A DNA stretch of 64,000 bases, taken from Kribbella sp. VKM Ac-2569 (GTDB taxonomy: Bacteria; Actinomycetota; Actinomycetes; Propionibacteriales; Kribbellaceae). The notes beneath the pieces were generated by a model. It was not told where the DNA came from. It did not search any database and worked only from the letters and a program-made list of their open reading frames with translations. This document shows, piece by piece, positions 10,405 to 18,429 of the stretch. The stretch lies in NCBI RefSeq assembly GCF_004216905.1, contig NZ_SGXJ01000001.1, forward strand, positions 2,652,143 to 2,716,142. The letters run 5' to 3'. The position numbers and the translations under genes are program-made. The first letter of the stretch is position 1. Every line of letters begins with the position of its first letter.

Positions 10405-11654
10405 TCGCAGCTCACCAGGCCGTGGTCCTGTTTCAGTGTCAGCACACGGCGCACGCTACTCGTCAACTGCGTGGCGAAGGACTTGTCCTGCTGGGCCTTG
10501 GCGACCAGCGCCGCCACCATCTCGGCGGTCAGCCCGGCCTTCGCGTTGATGACGATGTCGCCACCGGCCGCCACGAACCGCGTGGCGCGATCGCCGGCCG
10601 GGACCGCAGCAACCTCCGCCGCGGCGCCGACGTCGTCGGTGATCACGACGCCACGCCAGCCGAGATCACCGCGCACCATGCCCTGGATGACGGTCGGCGA
10701 GAACACGGCGCGGTTCTTCGGATCGATCTTCGTGTACGTCACGGTCGAGATCATCACCATCGACGTACCGGCCTTGATCCCGTCCGCGAACGGCTGCAGG
10801 TCGGCGTCACCGCGGACAGTGACGTTGTCGACAACCCCGGAGGAGAAGTCGGTGTTGCCGCGCACGCGTCCGAGTCCCGGGAAGTGCTTGACCGACGTCG
10901 CGATCCCGGCGTTGCGCATGCCCTGGACGAACGCTTTTACTCCCTGACCGGCTGCCTCGGGCGTGTCGCCGTACTCGCGGTCCAACTGGCCGATCGGTGC
11001 GTTCTGCGACTTGAGCGAGCTGGGTACGACGTCGGCGACCGGCGCGAGGTCGACGTTGACGCCGGCCTCCTCGAGCTGGCTGCCCCACTGCTCGGCCTGT
11101 GCGGTGAGTTTGGAGCTCGACCAGGTGCCCTGCACCGTGGCCGCCGGGATGCGGTCGAACCCGGAGCCCTTGAGGCGCTGGATCTGGCCGCCCTCCTGGT
11201 CCGCGGCGATCAACGGACGGACGCCCTTCACCGTCGCGGCCGCGTTCACCGCGGCCATCGCCGTACGGGTGTGCGAGAGGCTGCCGCTGTTGCCGATCAG
11301 GAACACGCTGCCGGACTTCTCCTGCTGTACGACGGCACGCTGGGCGGACGTCATACCGGTGGAGGCGATCCCGGTCATGATCAGCTGTGCGGCCTTCTCC
11401 CGCAGCGTGAGAGCCTGCAGCTTCTGGTCGACGCAGCCCGCCGCGCTGGTCGGCGGTTTCGAGGTCGGCGGCTCGGACGGAGTCGCTGTGTCGCTGGGTG
11501 TGTCGGTTGGTGTGGTCGCCGGGGAGCTCGGGTCGCCGGTGACCGGGATCGAGGACGACGGCACTGTGCTCGGCCCTGCGGTCGGGGAACCACTGTCACC
11601 ACAGCCGGTCACGGCGAGGGCAGTCAGCGCGATGAGCGTGACCGGGCGCCTCAT
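10401..11654 (-). CDS. Secreted GH3 glycoside hydrolase lipoprotein (beta-N-acetylhexosaminidase-like)
   Basis: 417 residues. A lipoprotein signal ends at TALAVTGC, followed by a ~50-residue Ser/Thr/Pro linker suited to spanning the wall. The catalytic domain shows LIAADQEGGQIQRL, then KHFPGLGRV (the His-bearing NagZ loop), and ITDDVGAAAE with the nucleophile Asp. Such enzymes release N-acetylglucosamine from muropeptides or chitooligosaccharides. ATG at 11654 starts right before the signal peptide. It heads an operon with the two DUF202 genes and lies one base after the MarR gene. Confidence 0.88.
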   Translation of the reverse strand: MRRPVTLIALTALAVTGCGDSGSPTAGPSTVPSSSIPVTGDPSSPATTPTDTPSDTATPSEPPTSKPPTSAAGCVDQKLQALTLREKAAQLIMTGIASTGMTSAQRAVVQQEKSGSVFLIGNSGSLSHTRTAMAAVNAAATVKGVRPLIAADQEGGQIQRLKGSGFDRIPAATVQGTWSSSKLTAQAEQWGSQLEEAGVNVDLAPVADVVPSSLKSQNAPIGQLDREYGDTPEAAGQGVKAFVQGMRNAGIATSVKHFPGLGRVRGNTDFSSGVVDNVTVRGDADLQPFADGIKAGTSMVMISTVTYTKIDPKNRAVFSPTVIQGMVRGDLGWRGVVITDDVGAAAEVAAVPAGDRATRFVAAGGDIVINAKAGLTAEMVAALVAKAQQDKSFATQLTSSVRRVLTLKQDHGLVSCE

Positions 11655-11655
11655 C

Positions 11656-12141
11656 TCAGTTTCGCTCCCACGCCGCGCGATCGATGGTGTCACCGGAATG
11701 CCGGGCCAGTGTCGAGCAGACGTCGTACAGGTGCTCGACCTGCTCGGGGCTGAGCGCGTCGAAGATCGCCTTGCGGACCTCCTCGACATGACCGGGTGCC
11801 GTGTCGACCAGCTTCTGCCGGCCGAGCTCGGTGAGGATCGCGACCTGGCCGCGGCGGTCGGACTCGATGCCCTCGCGCTTCACCCAGCCGTTCTGCTCGA
11901 GCCGGTTGACCGCGTGCGAGAGCCGACTGCGGGAGCCCTGCGTGGCGACCGCGAGTTCACTCATCCGCAGCCGGTTGGCAGGCGCCTCGGACAGCCGGAC
12001 GAGAATCTCGTAGTACGTGTGCGGAATTCCGGCGTCGCGCTGCAGTTGCTGCTCGATCCGGCTGCTCACTACGCGCTGCGCCGCGATGTACGCGCGCCAG
12101 GCCTGCGCCTCTGTCTGGTCCAGCCACCGGGGTTCCGCCAT
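11656..12141 (-). CDS. MarR family transcriptional regulator
   Basis: About 161 residues. The winged helix is visible as LRMSELAVATQGSRSRLSHAV (recognition helix) followed by VKREGIESDRRGQVAILTELG (wing with the conserved DRR). ATG at 12141 (MAEPRWLDQTE) matches the usual family start; a GTG at 12162 is possible. The gene begins inside the 3' part of the EamA reading frame and ends one base before the GH3 lipoprotein, so it is probably co-transcribed with both. Ligand and targets are unknown. Confidence 0.85.
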   Translation of the reverse strand: MAEPRWLDQTEAQAWRAYIAAQRVVSSRIEQQLQRDAGIPHTYYEILVRLSEAPANRLRMSELAVATQGSRSRLSHAVNRLEQNGWVKREGIESDRRGQVAILTELGRQKLVDTAPGHVEEVRKAIFDALSPEQVEHLYDVCSTLARHSGDTIDRAAWERN

Positions 12142-13021
12142 CCCCGCAGCGTACTTGTTCACCGAGCCGGATCAGCAGTACGGCGGCCGCACACACCAGC
12201 ATGCCGACGACGGCGAGCGCGCCGATCGTCTCGTGGAACAGCAGGAACGCGAACACCATCGTGGTCGGCGGCACCAGGTAGAGCAGCGAACTGATGCGTG
12301 TCGCGCCGGAGAGCTTGAGGTTGACCAGGTACAGCCCCCAGCCGCCGCCGGTTGCCAGCAGCACCAGCCAGAGCACCGCGCCGTAGAAGCCCGGGTCCTC
12401 AGGCACGGTCAGTCGATGGGTCGACGCGGCCAACGCGGTGAACAGAACTGCCGACACGAGGCTCTGGACTGCCAGCGCGTCCAGCGAGTTCGTCGCCGGC
12501 TTTCGATGGCGATCCAGGCAGGTCCCCGCGACCAGGCCGAGGAGACCGCCGATCGGGATCAGGAAGAGGAGCGGTGAACCGTGGCCGGCGCCGAGGTCGT
12601 CCGCCACGACCAGACCGACGCCGAGCAGACCGAGGAGCAGTCCCAGCCATTGGCGCCCACTGACCCGTTCGCCGAGCAGCGGCCCGGCGACGGTCGCGAT
12701 CAGGATCGGCTGGAGCGATCCGATGAGTGCGGTGACGCCGGCCGTGATGCCGTTGTCGATACCGGTGAAGATCAGGCCCAGGTAAACGAACTGGGTGAGG
12801 ACCGCCATCCACACCTGGCCCACGAGGTCGCGGCGGGAGATCCGCGGCCGCCGGATCGCCAGCACCACGGCGGCGATCGCGCCCGCGACGAGGAACCGCC
12901 AGGCGAGCAGGTCGAACGCGTTCGTGTACTCCGTCCCCCAGCGCGCACCGATGAAGCCACAGCTCCAGAACACGACGAACCCGGTCCCGGCAGCCAGCGT
13001 GAGCGCCCTGTGCGTGATCAT
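11957..13021 (-). CDS. EamA/DMT-family exporter with unusual out-of-family tail
   Basis: 354 residues as read. Residues 1 to ~285 form the ten-helix drug/metabolite transporter fold with two EamA repeats (FVVFWSCGFIGARWG near the start; GGWGLYLVNLKLSGATRISSLLYLVPPTTMVFAF in the second). After LLIRLGEQV no stop follows, and ~70 Arg/Ala-rich residues are added that look like the neighbouring MarR gene read in a wrong frame. The ~185-base same-strand overlap with MarR is abnormal; a small indel near 12150-12170 that removed the native stop is the simplest explanation. Substrate unknown. Confidence 0.85.
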   Translation of the reverse strand: MITHRALTLAAGTGFVVFWSCGFIGARWGTEYTNAFDLLAWRFLVAGAIAAVVLAIRRPRISRRDLVGQVWMAVLTQFVYLGLIFTGIDNGITAGVTALIGSLQPILIATVAGPLLGERVSGRQWLGLLLGLLGVGLVVADDLGAGHGSPLLFLIPIGGLLGLVAGTCLDRHRKPATNSLDALAVQSLVSAVLFTALAASTHRLTVPEDPGFYGAVLWLVLLATGGGWGLYLVNLKLSGATRISSLLYLVPPTTMVFAFLLFHETIGALAVVGMLVCAAAVLLIRLGEQVRCGDGGTPVAGPDRGAGLARVHRGAARSEQPDRAATAARRRNSAHVLRDSRPAVRGACQPAADE

Positions 13022-13035
13022 GGGAGACAGTAACC

Positions 13036-13049
13036 ATACCGGTCGGTAT
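13036..13049. promoter_or_regulatory. TetR-type operator between EamA and TetR genes
   Basis: ATACCG GT CGGTAT is a perfect 6-bp inverted repeat with a 2-bp centre, in the 37-base space between the divergent starts at 13021 and 13059. Its position and form fit autoregulation by the adjacent TetR protein and control of the exporter. Confidence 0.75.
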
Positions 13050-13058
13050 ACTGTCAGT

Positions 13059-13679
13059 ATGCTCGACCAACAGGTGAGACTGATCGTGAACCGCGAGGTC
13101 CGTGCGGCACCGCGGCTGACCCCGGCCGGCGAGCGCATCCTGGCGGCCGCGTCGACGCTTTTCTACGAGCAGGGGATCCGGACCGTCGGCGTCGATGCGA
13201 TCGCCGCGGCGGCGGACGTGACGAAGAAGACGCTGTACGACCGGTTCGGGTCGAAGGATCGGCTGATCGCGGCGTACCTGGAGCAGCGGGATCGGACCTG
13301 GCATCTGTTCCTGGACGAACAGCTGGCCGCGCGGAATCCGGCCACGCCCGAAGAGGTGATCCTGGTGCTGTTCGCCGCGCTGACGGACTGGCTAGCCGGA
13401 TCGCGCAACGGGTGCGGATTCATCAACGCGAGCGTGGAACTGGCGGCGCCGGACCATCCGGCGATGCCCGTGATCGTCGGCCAGAAGCGGTGGATGCGGT
13501 CCGAGTTCGAGGCGCAGGCGAAGGCGGCGGGACTCGGGGACGCGGGTGAGCTGGCCGATCGGCTGCTGTTGCTCCACGAGGGCGCACTGGTCAGTTACCG
13601 GGTCGCGGCGATGACCTCGGCGCCGGAGGTCGCGGCGCGGGCGGCCGCCGATCTGCTGGCCGGGTGGCCCCGGGTCTAG
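13059..13679 (+). CDS. TetR family transcriptional regulator
   Basis: 206 residues. The N-terminal HTH is clear: GERILAAASTLFYEQGIRTVGVDAIAAAADVTKKTLYDRFGSKDRL. The C-terminal ligand domain has the CGFINASVELAAPDHP pattern of the TetR subgroup that controls efflux and reductase genes. ATG at 13059 follows the operator described above. Divergent from the EamA exporter, which it most likely represses. Confidence 0.92.
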   Translation: MLDQQVRLIVNREVRAAPRLTPAGERILAAASTLFYEQGIRTVGVDAIAAAADVTKKTLYDRFGSKDRLIAAYLEQRDRTWHLFLDEQLAARNPATPEEVILVLFAALTDWLAGSRNGCGFINASVELAAPDHPAMPVIVGQKRWMRSEFEAQAKAAGLGDAGELADRLLLLHEGALVSYRVAAMTSAPEVAARAAADLLAGWPRV

Positions 13680-14338
13680 GTGTTGCTCCGCTTGGTGATG
13701 GTTAGACCAACGAGGCGGGACACGACCATGGCGACGTACCCGAGGCCGGCGAGCTGTTCGAGCATCACCACCGAGCGTCCCCAGGACGTGATCGGGACGA
13801 TGTCGCTCAGGCCGGTGCTGGACAGCGTGGTGAAACTGAGGAACAGCAGTTCCATCCAGGTGCGATCGTTGGCTGGGTCAACGGCTGCGGTGAAGCTGCC
13901 GGGGACGAGGACCTGCACGAACACGTACAGGTAGGCGAAACCCCAAGCCACCAAGGTGAAAGTGGCACCGGTCGCGAAGAGTTCGTCGACGCTGACCTCG
14001 TGGTCGGAAAGCATGTAGCGGAGCAGGCAGTACGCCGCGTAGAAGTAGAAGGCCGCGTGCAGCGCGCCGGAGATCGCGATAACCGGTTCGGTCGGGTTGA
14101 ACGCGTCGAGCAACGACAGCGCCACCGCCGGGATGCCCAGGCAGATGCTGATCCAGGTGAGGCCTGGGGTCGCGCGGACGGAGAAGACCGCGAGCACGAG
14201 TACGACGATGCCGAGGATCTCGAACGCGACACGGCCGGAGCGTGATCCTTCCATCACCGGATAGACGAGTACGCCGAGCAACTGCACCACGAGCAGCACC
14301 GCGGACGGGTTCCGCCGAGCGTGGCCCAGCACACTCAT
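13676..14338 (-). CDS. Two-TM-pore ion channel-like protein with altered selectivity filter
   Basis: 220 residues, about six hydrophobic helices. The last two flank LSFTTLSSTGLSDIVPITSWGRSV, which occupies the place of a K+ channel pore loop (usual filter TVGYGD). Here the filter position reads STGLSD, keeping the T-x-G-x-x-D spacing but losing VGYG. The preceding helices may be a reduced sensor-like domain. The family resemblance is to Ion_trans_2 proteins; selectivity is uncertain. It overlaps the thioesterase gene by four bases (14335-14338), indicating coupling, and the convergent TetR gene by four bases. Confidence 0.75.
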   Translation of the reverse strand: MSVLGHARRNPSAVLLVVQLLGVLVYPVMEGSRSGRVAFEILGIVVLVLAVFSVRATPGLTWISICLGIPAVALSLLDAFNPTEPVIAISGALHAAFYFYAAYCLLRYMLSDHEVSVDELFATGATFTLVAWGFAYLYVFVQVLVPGSFTAAVDPANDRTWMELLFLSFTTLSSTGLSDIVPITSWGRSVVMLEQLAGLGYVAMVVSRLVGLTITKRSNT

Positions 14339-14844
14339 GACGCCTGCTCGCGGGAGGCGATGATCGCGGCGCGGCGGGCAAGCCGGTGACTCCGGCGGAT
14401 CTCGGCCTCGCGCAACCGCCGGCGGTCCTCGTCCGTCTCCGGAACCGCCTGCGGCACCTGCCGCGGCTTCCCGTCCTCGTCGACGGCCACGAACACCAGG
14501 TACGCCGACGCGACGTGCACCTGCGGACCGACCGCGTCCCAGCGATCGGCGGTGATCCGTACTCCGACCTCCATCGAGCTCCGCCCGGTCCAGTTCACCT
14601 GCGCGCTGAAGTGCACGACATCACCGACCCGCACCGGGACCAGAAACACCATCTCGTCCATCGAAGCGGTGACCGCGGGCCCGCCGGAGTGCCGCGCCGC
14701 GACCACGCCGGCCACCGAGTCGACCAACGTCATAATCACGCCGCCGTGCACGGTGCCGAGCAGGTTCGTCTCGTTCTGCGCGGTGATGTGCGACAGCGAC
14801 AGCCGCGTCTCCGAGGTCGGCCGCGACGACGGGCTGCTGGTCAT
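14335..14844 (-). CDS. Acyl-CoA thioesterase (hotdog fold, cytosolic type)
   Basis: 169 residues. TNLLGTVHGGVIMTLVDSVAGVVAARHSGG is the classic hotdog acyl-CoA hydrolase core with the catalytic Asp in LVD, followed by VRVGDVVHFSAQVNWTGRSSMEVGV. It hydrolyses acyl-CoA to free acid and CoA. The C-terminal ~35 residues are charged and helical. ATG at 14844 starts the compact domain; the frame beyond it is not homologous. It precedes and overlaps the channel gene. Confidence 0.9.
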   Translation of the reverse strand: MTSSPSSRPTSETRLSLSHITAQNETNLLGTVHGGVIMTLVDSVAGVVAARHSGGPAVTASMDEMVFLVPVRVGDVVHFSAQVNWTGRSSMEVGVRITADRWDAVGPQVHVASAYLVFVAVDEDGKPRQVPQAVPETDEDRRRLREAEIRRSHRLARRAAIIASREQAS

Positions 14845-14971
14845 ACAACTCCTTGGGTCACTCCGGCTGGGTCTGCGGCAGCGTATCCGCCCACTTGTCC
14901 ACAGGCCCGGATTGGCGTGCTCGGAGACGGCCCGATCCTCGTACTTTCTCTGCCGACAAGGAGGACCGACG

Positions 14972-15922
14972 ATGCCCATCGACACCACCGAACATGCCCA
15001 TGGCAACAACTCCCCTCATTCCAGCTCTCCCGACCTGGTGCTGCCACCGCTGTCCAGGCGGCAGGCCGATCGGCTCGTGCACCTCGCGCTGCGCACAGCC
15101 GCCGACCTCGGTCTCGCCGTTAGCTACCAGGGCGGCGCCGCACTCGTGCCCACCGACAGCTCCGCCGGCAACCCGGTTCTCGGACTCAGCAATCTCGCGC
15201 GCATCCTCGCCCACTTCGACGAGGACCGCTGGCCGCTGCTGATCGAGGAACACTTCCGCCAACTCCTGGAGCAGCTCCGCCAAGGACCACCGAAACCACC
15301 GGACGATCCCGAGCGCGAGCTGATCCAGCGGCTCGTCCCTCGCGACGCGCTGCCGCCCGACTGGACCGCGGACCGCCCCGATTTCCTCCCCGGCCTGATC
15401 TCCGTCCCGTCCGCGGAGGCCGACGGCATCGTCACCATGTACCTGGAGCCGGCCGACCTGGGCCTCATCTGGTCGGACGCCGAACGCTTCGGCCTCGCCA
15501 ACCTCCGCCGCCTCGAGGACCAGGTCGAGTACGTCGATCACGACGACCTCCGCATCGCCTTCGTGTCCGGGACCGCCTTCGCGGCGTCCCGCGCGCTCGT
15601 CCTCGACACCGTTCTGCGCGAGTCCCTGCACGTCGAGCACGCGCCCCACGGTGTGCTCGCCGCGGTCCCGGCCCGGGACACGTTGCTGCTCCACGTGATC
15701 GAGGGCCTGACCGTCATCCCGGCGCTCGGCGTCCTGCTGAACGTCGCCGCCCGCTGCCACGCCCGTGATCCCGGCCCGCTGTCCCCGGACGTCTACCTGG
15801 TGACTCCCGATTTCACCTGGCACTCCGCCACGACGGCACTACCCGACCACACCCCACTGCGGCTGTCCCCCGAGCTCGAGACCCTCACCAAGCTCCTCGC
15901 GACGCGGGAGGCAACCAGCTGA
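14972..15922 (+). CDS. Hypothetical protein, 316 aa
   Basis: ATG at 14972 is preceded by a strong AAGGAGG. The protein is soluble and rich in Leu, Asp and Pro. It opens with a His/Ser-rich linker (~20 residues), then a helical domain, then a mixed alpha/beta region with repeated Asp-rich turns. Phrases such as VLGLSNLARILAHFDEDRWPLLIEEHFRQLL and GVLLNVAARCHARDPGPLSPDVYLVTPDFTW look conserved, but I cannot name the family. No signal peptide, no membrane segment. Monocistronic, convergent with the flavin reductase. Confidence 0.75.
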   Translation: MPIDTTEHAHGNNSPHSSSPDLVLPPLSRRQADRLVHLALRTAADLGLAVSYQGGAALVPTDSSAGNPVLGLSNLARILAHFDEDRWPLLIEEHFRQLLEQLRQGPPKPPDDPERELIQRLVPRDALPPDWTADRPDFLPGLISVPSAEADGIVTMYLEPADLGLIWSDAERFGLANLRRLEDQVEYVDHDDLRIAFVSGTAFAASRALVLDTVLRESLHVEHAPHGVLAAVPARDTLLLHVIEGLTVIPALGVLLNVAARCHARDPGPLSPDVYLVTPDFTWHSATTALPDHTPLRLSPELETLTKLLATREATS

Positions 15923-15964
15923 GTCCCGCCGATGACAGCTGCCCGGAGCAACTACCAGGAACGA

Positions 15965-16588
15965 CTATTCACCAGGAGGTGTGAAGTGCCCAGGCCAGTC
16001 GGAGTAGCGGATGCGGGTGATCGAGCGGACCTCGCCGATCGTGGACCACTCGTCCTTGCCGAGCCGGGCGAGCGGGCGCAGGCGATTGACGTCGGGGTGG
16101 TCGCCGTCCAGTACGGCGGCGTCGATCGCGAGGTGCCGGACCTGACCGATGACGAGGGTGCAGTCACCGAGTTCGAGGGTGGTGTGCAGCGTGCACTCGA
16201 TCGCGACCGGCGACTCCGCGACCCGCGGTACGGCGATCGTCCGGGACGGTTCGGTCGTCACCCCGATCGCCTCGAACTCGGAGACCTCCGCCGGGAAGTT
16301 CGTCCCGGACGCGTTCACCTGTTCGTAGAGCTGCTCGGCGGCGAAGTTCACCACGAACTCGCCGGTCGCCTCGACATTGTTCAGGCTGTCCTTGCGCCCC
16401 ACCGAGGTGAACTGCACCATCGGCGGCTGCACGGACGAGACCGTGAAGAACGAGCGCGGCGCCAGGTTCAGCACGCCGTCGGCCGATCGGCTCGACACCC
16501 ACGCGATCGGTCGCGGCACGACCACGGAATTCAGCAGCGCATAGAACTCCCGTCGCCCGACGGTCTCCGGATTCACATCGACACGCAC
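15965..16588 (-). CDS. Flavin reductase family protein (FMN-binding split barrel)
   Basis: 207 residues. The start shows SVVVPRPIAWVSSRSADGVLNLAPRSFFTVSS, the flavin reductase-like signature, with RKDSLNNVEATGEFVVNFA after it. Such proteins reduce or bind FMN and often serve as partners of two-component monooxygenases. The C-terminus (RLGKDEWSTIGEVRSITR) matches the DIM6/NTAB-type branch. ATG at 16588. No oxygenase gene is adjacent, so its partner is elsewhere. Confidence 0.88.
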   Translation of the reverse strand: MRVDVNPETVGRREFYALLNSVVVPRPIAWVSSRSADGVLNLAPRSFFTVSSVQPPMVQFTSVGRKDSLNNVEATGEFVVNFAAEQLYEQVNASGTNFPAEVSEFEAIGVTTEPSRTIAVPRVAESPVAIECTLHTTLELGDCTLVIGQVRHLAIDAAVLDGDHPDVNRLRPLARLGKDEWSTIGEVRSITRIRYSDWPGHFTPPGE

Positions 16589-16675
16589 GCCCGCAGTACA
16601 TCAAACTCGGTGGATGCCGCCGTACCCCGCCTCGCGGATCCGGGCGGCGGTTCGCGCGGACGAGGGAGATGTGGA

Positions 16676-17572
16676 TTGGCTGCGGAGCTCGACTTCCTGG
16701 ACGAGGTCGCTGCTGTGGCGCGGCGTCATGGCGTCGACCCCGGTGAGCTGAAGGAGGTCGCCGGCGGGGTGGCCAACCGGGGCTTCGTGCTCGGGGACGA
16801 ACTGTTCCTGCGGGTGTGCCGGCCCGGGTACGAGGCCGATCTGCTGAAGGAGACCCACGTCGTGCCGGCCGCCCGGTCCGTCGGGGTGCGGACACCGGCG
16901 ATCGTGGAGTACGACGACAGCGGCCGCCTGATTGCTGCGCCGTATGCGGTGATGGAGCGGGTCCACGGCACCGAGCCCACCGAGCTCCCCACCGGACTCG
17001 CCGAGCAACTCGCCCGCCTCCACCAAATCGAGCGGACGCCGGACGTCTCCGAGCTCGAGCTGTCTGAGCTGTCCGAGGACGGGTGGGGCGATCCGTGGCG
17101 GACGATCGACGAGCTCGCCGATCGCGGGTACGTCGATCCGGGGACGGCGAGTTGGCTGACCGGGTGGTTCACGCGGCTGGCGGAGCGCATCGACGGGAGC
17201 GGGCCGAAGGTGCTGATCCACGGAGACGTTGCCGCACACAACCTTCTCGCGGGGCCGGACGGGGACCTCCGGGCGCTCATCGACTGGGGTGACGCGGCCT
17301 GGGCGCCACGGGCCATGGACTTCGCCAAGCTTCCCCTGACCCAGGTCGCTGAACTGCTTCCGGACTACCTCCAGCACTCCCAGTCATCGGAGTCCGAGGA
17401 GGAACTCGCGGCGGCTGTCCTCTGGTTCCACCTGTTCTGGGGTCTCGCCAAACTCCCCGCCTCCCCTTGGCCCGGCCAACGCCACTGGACCGCTCCCACC
17501 ACCAGCCGCGTGCTCAACGTCCTGCACTTCTTCACCACCGCTCCACCGGCGCCCTGGTCCGACCTCACCTAG
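16676..17572 (+). CDS. Aminoglycoside phosphotransferase-family kinase (APH)
   Basis: 298 residues. KVLIHGDVAAHNLL carries the catalytic HxDxxxxN of APH/choline kinases, and ALIDWGDAAW the metal-binding DxD. The N-lobe has GVANRGFVLGDELFLRVCR and YAVMERVHGTEP (hinge). TTG at 16676 is chosen because GAGGGAG lies seven bases upstream and no ATG/GTG fits. Substrate unknown: resistance, homoserine-type or sugar kinases share this fold. Divergent from the flavin reductase. Confidence 0.85.
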   Translation: MAAELDFLDEVAAVARRHGVDPGELKEVAGGVANRGFVLGDELFLRVCRPGYEADLLKETHVVPAARSVGVRTPAIVEYDDSGRLIAAPYAVMERVHGTEPTELPTGLAEQLARLHQIERTPDVSELELSELSEDGWGDPWRTIDELADRGYVDPGTASWLTGWFTRLAERIDGSGPKVLIHGDVAAHNLLAGPDGDLRALIDWGDAAWAPRAMDFAKLPLTQVAELLPDYLQHSQSSESEEELAAAVLWFHLFWGLAKLPASPWPGQRHWTAPTTSRVLNVLHFFTTAPPAPWSDLT

Positions 17573-17613
17573 GGTCAACGAGTGGGTGTGACCGGCAGGG
17601 TTGGAAGAGAGTT

Positions 17614-18306
17614 TCAGCCGTCTCGTCCCTGCCAGGTAGTCACGCAGACTTCGTTCCCCTCCAGGTCGGCAAGCACCCAGAACGCGGGGGCGCGCGTCGC
17701 GGACACAAGCCGGCCCCCAGCCGCCAGTGCGGTCTCGATGCGCCGTGATGCCTCGTCATGCGGAACACAGATGTCGAAGTGGATGCGATTGCGCTGCGGG
17801 CGCGCCCGGTCCATCTGCTGGAACCAGATCGCCGGGTCCTGCCCGAACGGGTCGACGAGCGGATCCTCCGGTCCCGTGGCACCCGCCTCGTCGGTATAGC
17901 CCAGCACCGCCTTCCAGAACGGCCGAATCCCGGCAATGTCCAGGGCATCGATCGCGATCTCCAGCATCTGGACGGATCGCGGTGCCCCCGTTCCGATTTC
18001 GGGCTCCGTCAGAAACCCGGACCTGTCAGCGGTGGCCGAGATCAGAAGCGCGAGTTCGACATCCCGGGTGGTCACCGCTGCGTGCTCCAACGACTGCAGC
18101 GTGAAGACGACCCGATCGGGGCGGGCATCGACCCGAAGGTGCCGGTCGGCGTCGTCGCCGCACGCCGCGACAGCGTCCGCCGCCAAGCCGATCGCCCGAG
18201 CCGACGACCCGACCGGGACCGACGTTCGCAAAGTGCCCAGCAAGAAGCGCCACCCAGCGTCCTGGACCGCCTCCGACGCTTCCTGCCGACTCAAGATCTG
18301 TTCCAT
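17614..18306 (-). CDS. Fusion of pterin-4a-carbinolamine dehydratase-like and VOC domains
   Basis: 230 residues. Residues ~1-105 resemble pterin-4a-carbinolamine dehydratase (GWRFLLGTLRTSVP, HLRVDARPDRVVFTLQS, AAVTTRDVELALLIS). Residues ~115-230 form a glyoxalase-like VOC domain (LEIAIDALDIAGIRPFWKAVLGY, RNRIHFDICVPHDEA, FWVLADLEGNEVCVTTW). The VOC half keeps H and E metal-ligand candidates. Start ATG at 18306. Such fusions occur in actinobacteria without a proven reaction. Divergent from the aldo-keto reductase. Confidence 0.8.
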   Translation of the reverse strand: MEQILSRQEASEAVQDAGWRFLLGTLRTSVPVGSSARAIGLAADAVAACGDDADRHLRVDARPDRVVFTLQSLEHAAVTTRDVELALLISATADRSGFLTEPEIGTGAPRSVQMLEIAIDALDIAGIRPFWKAVLGYTDEAGATGPEDPLVDPFGQDPAIWFQQMDRARPQRNRIHFDICVPHDEASRRIETALAAGGRLVSATRAPAFWVLADLEGNEVCVTTWQGRDG

Positions 18307-18429
18307 ATCCCCATCCTCGCAGCAGTCCCTGGCGATCAAGAAGGCGAGGTTCTTGATGTCAGTGATGCGGTTTCTGCTTGAAAACAAGGGGGTTTGCACT
18401 TGTTGTGACATGAGGCAGACTGGGGTTCC

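Noticed and set aside
15932..17572. Long 546-aa plus-strand frame including the phosphotransferase
   Set aside because: The first ~250 residues are the flavin reductase gene read backwards; the real gene starts at the TTG at 16676.
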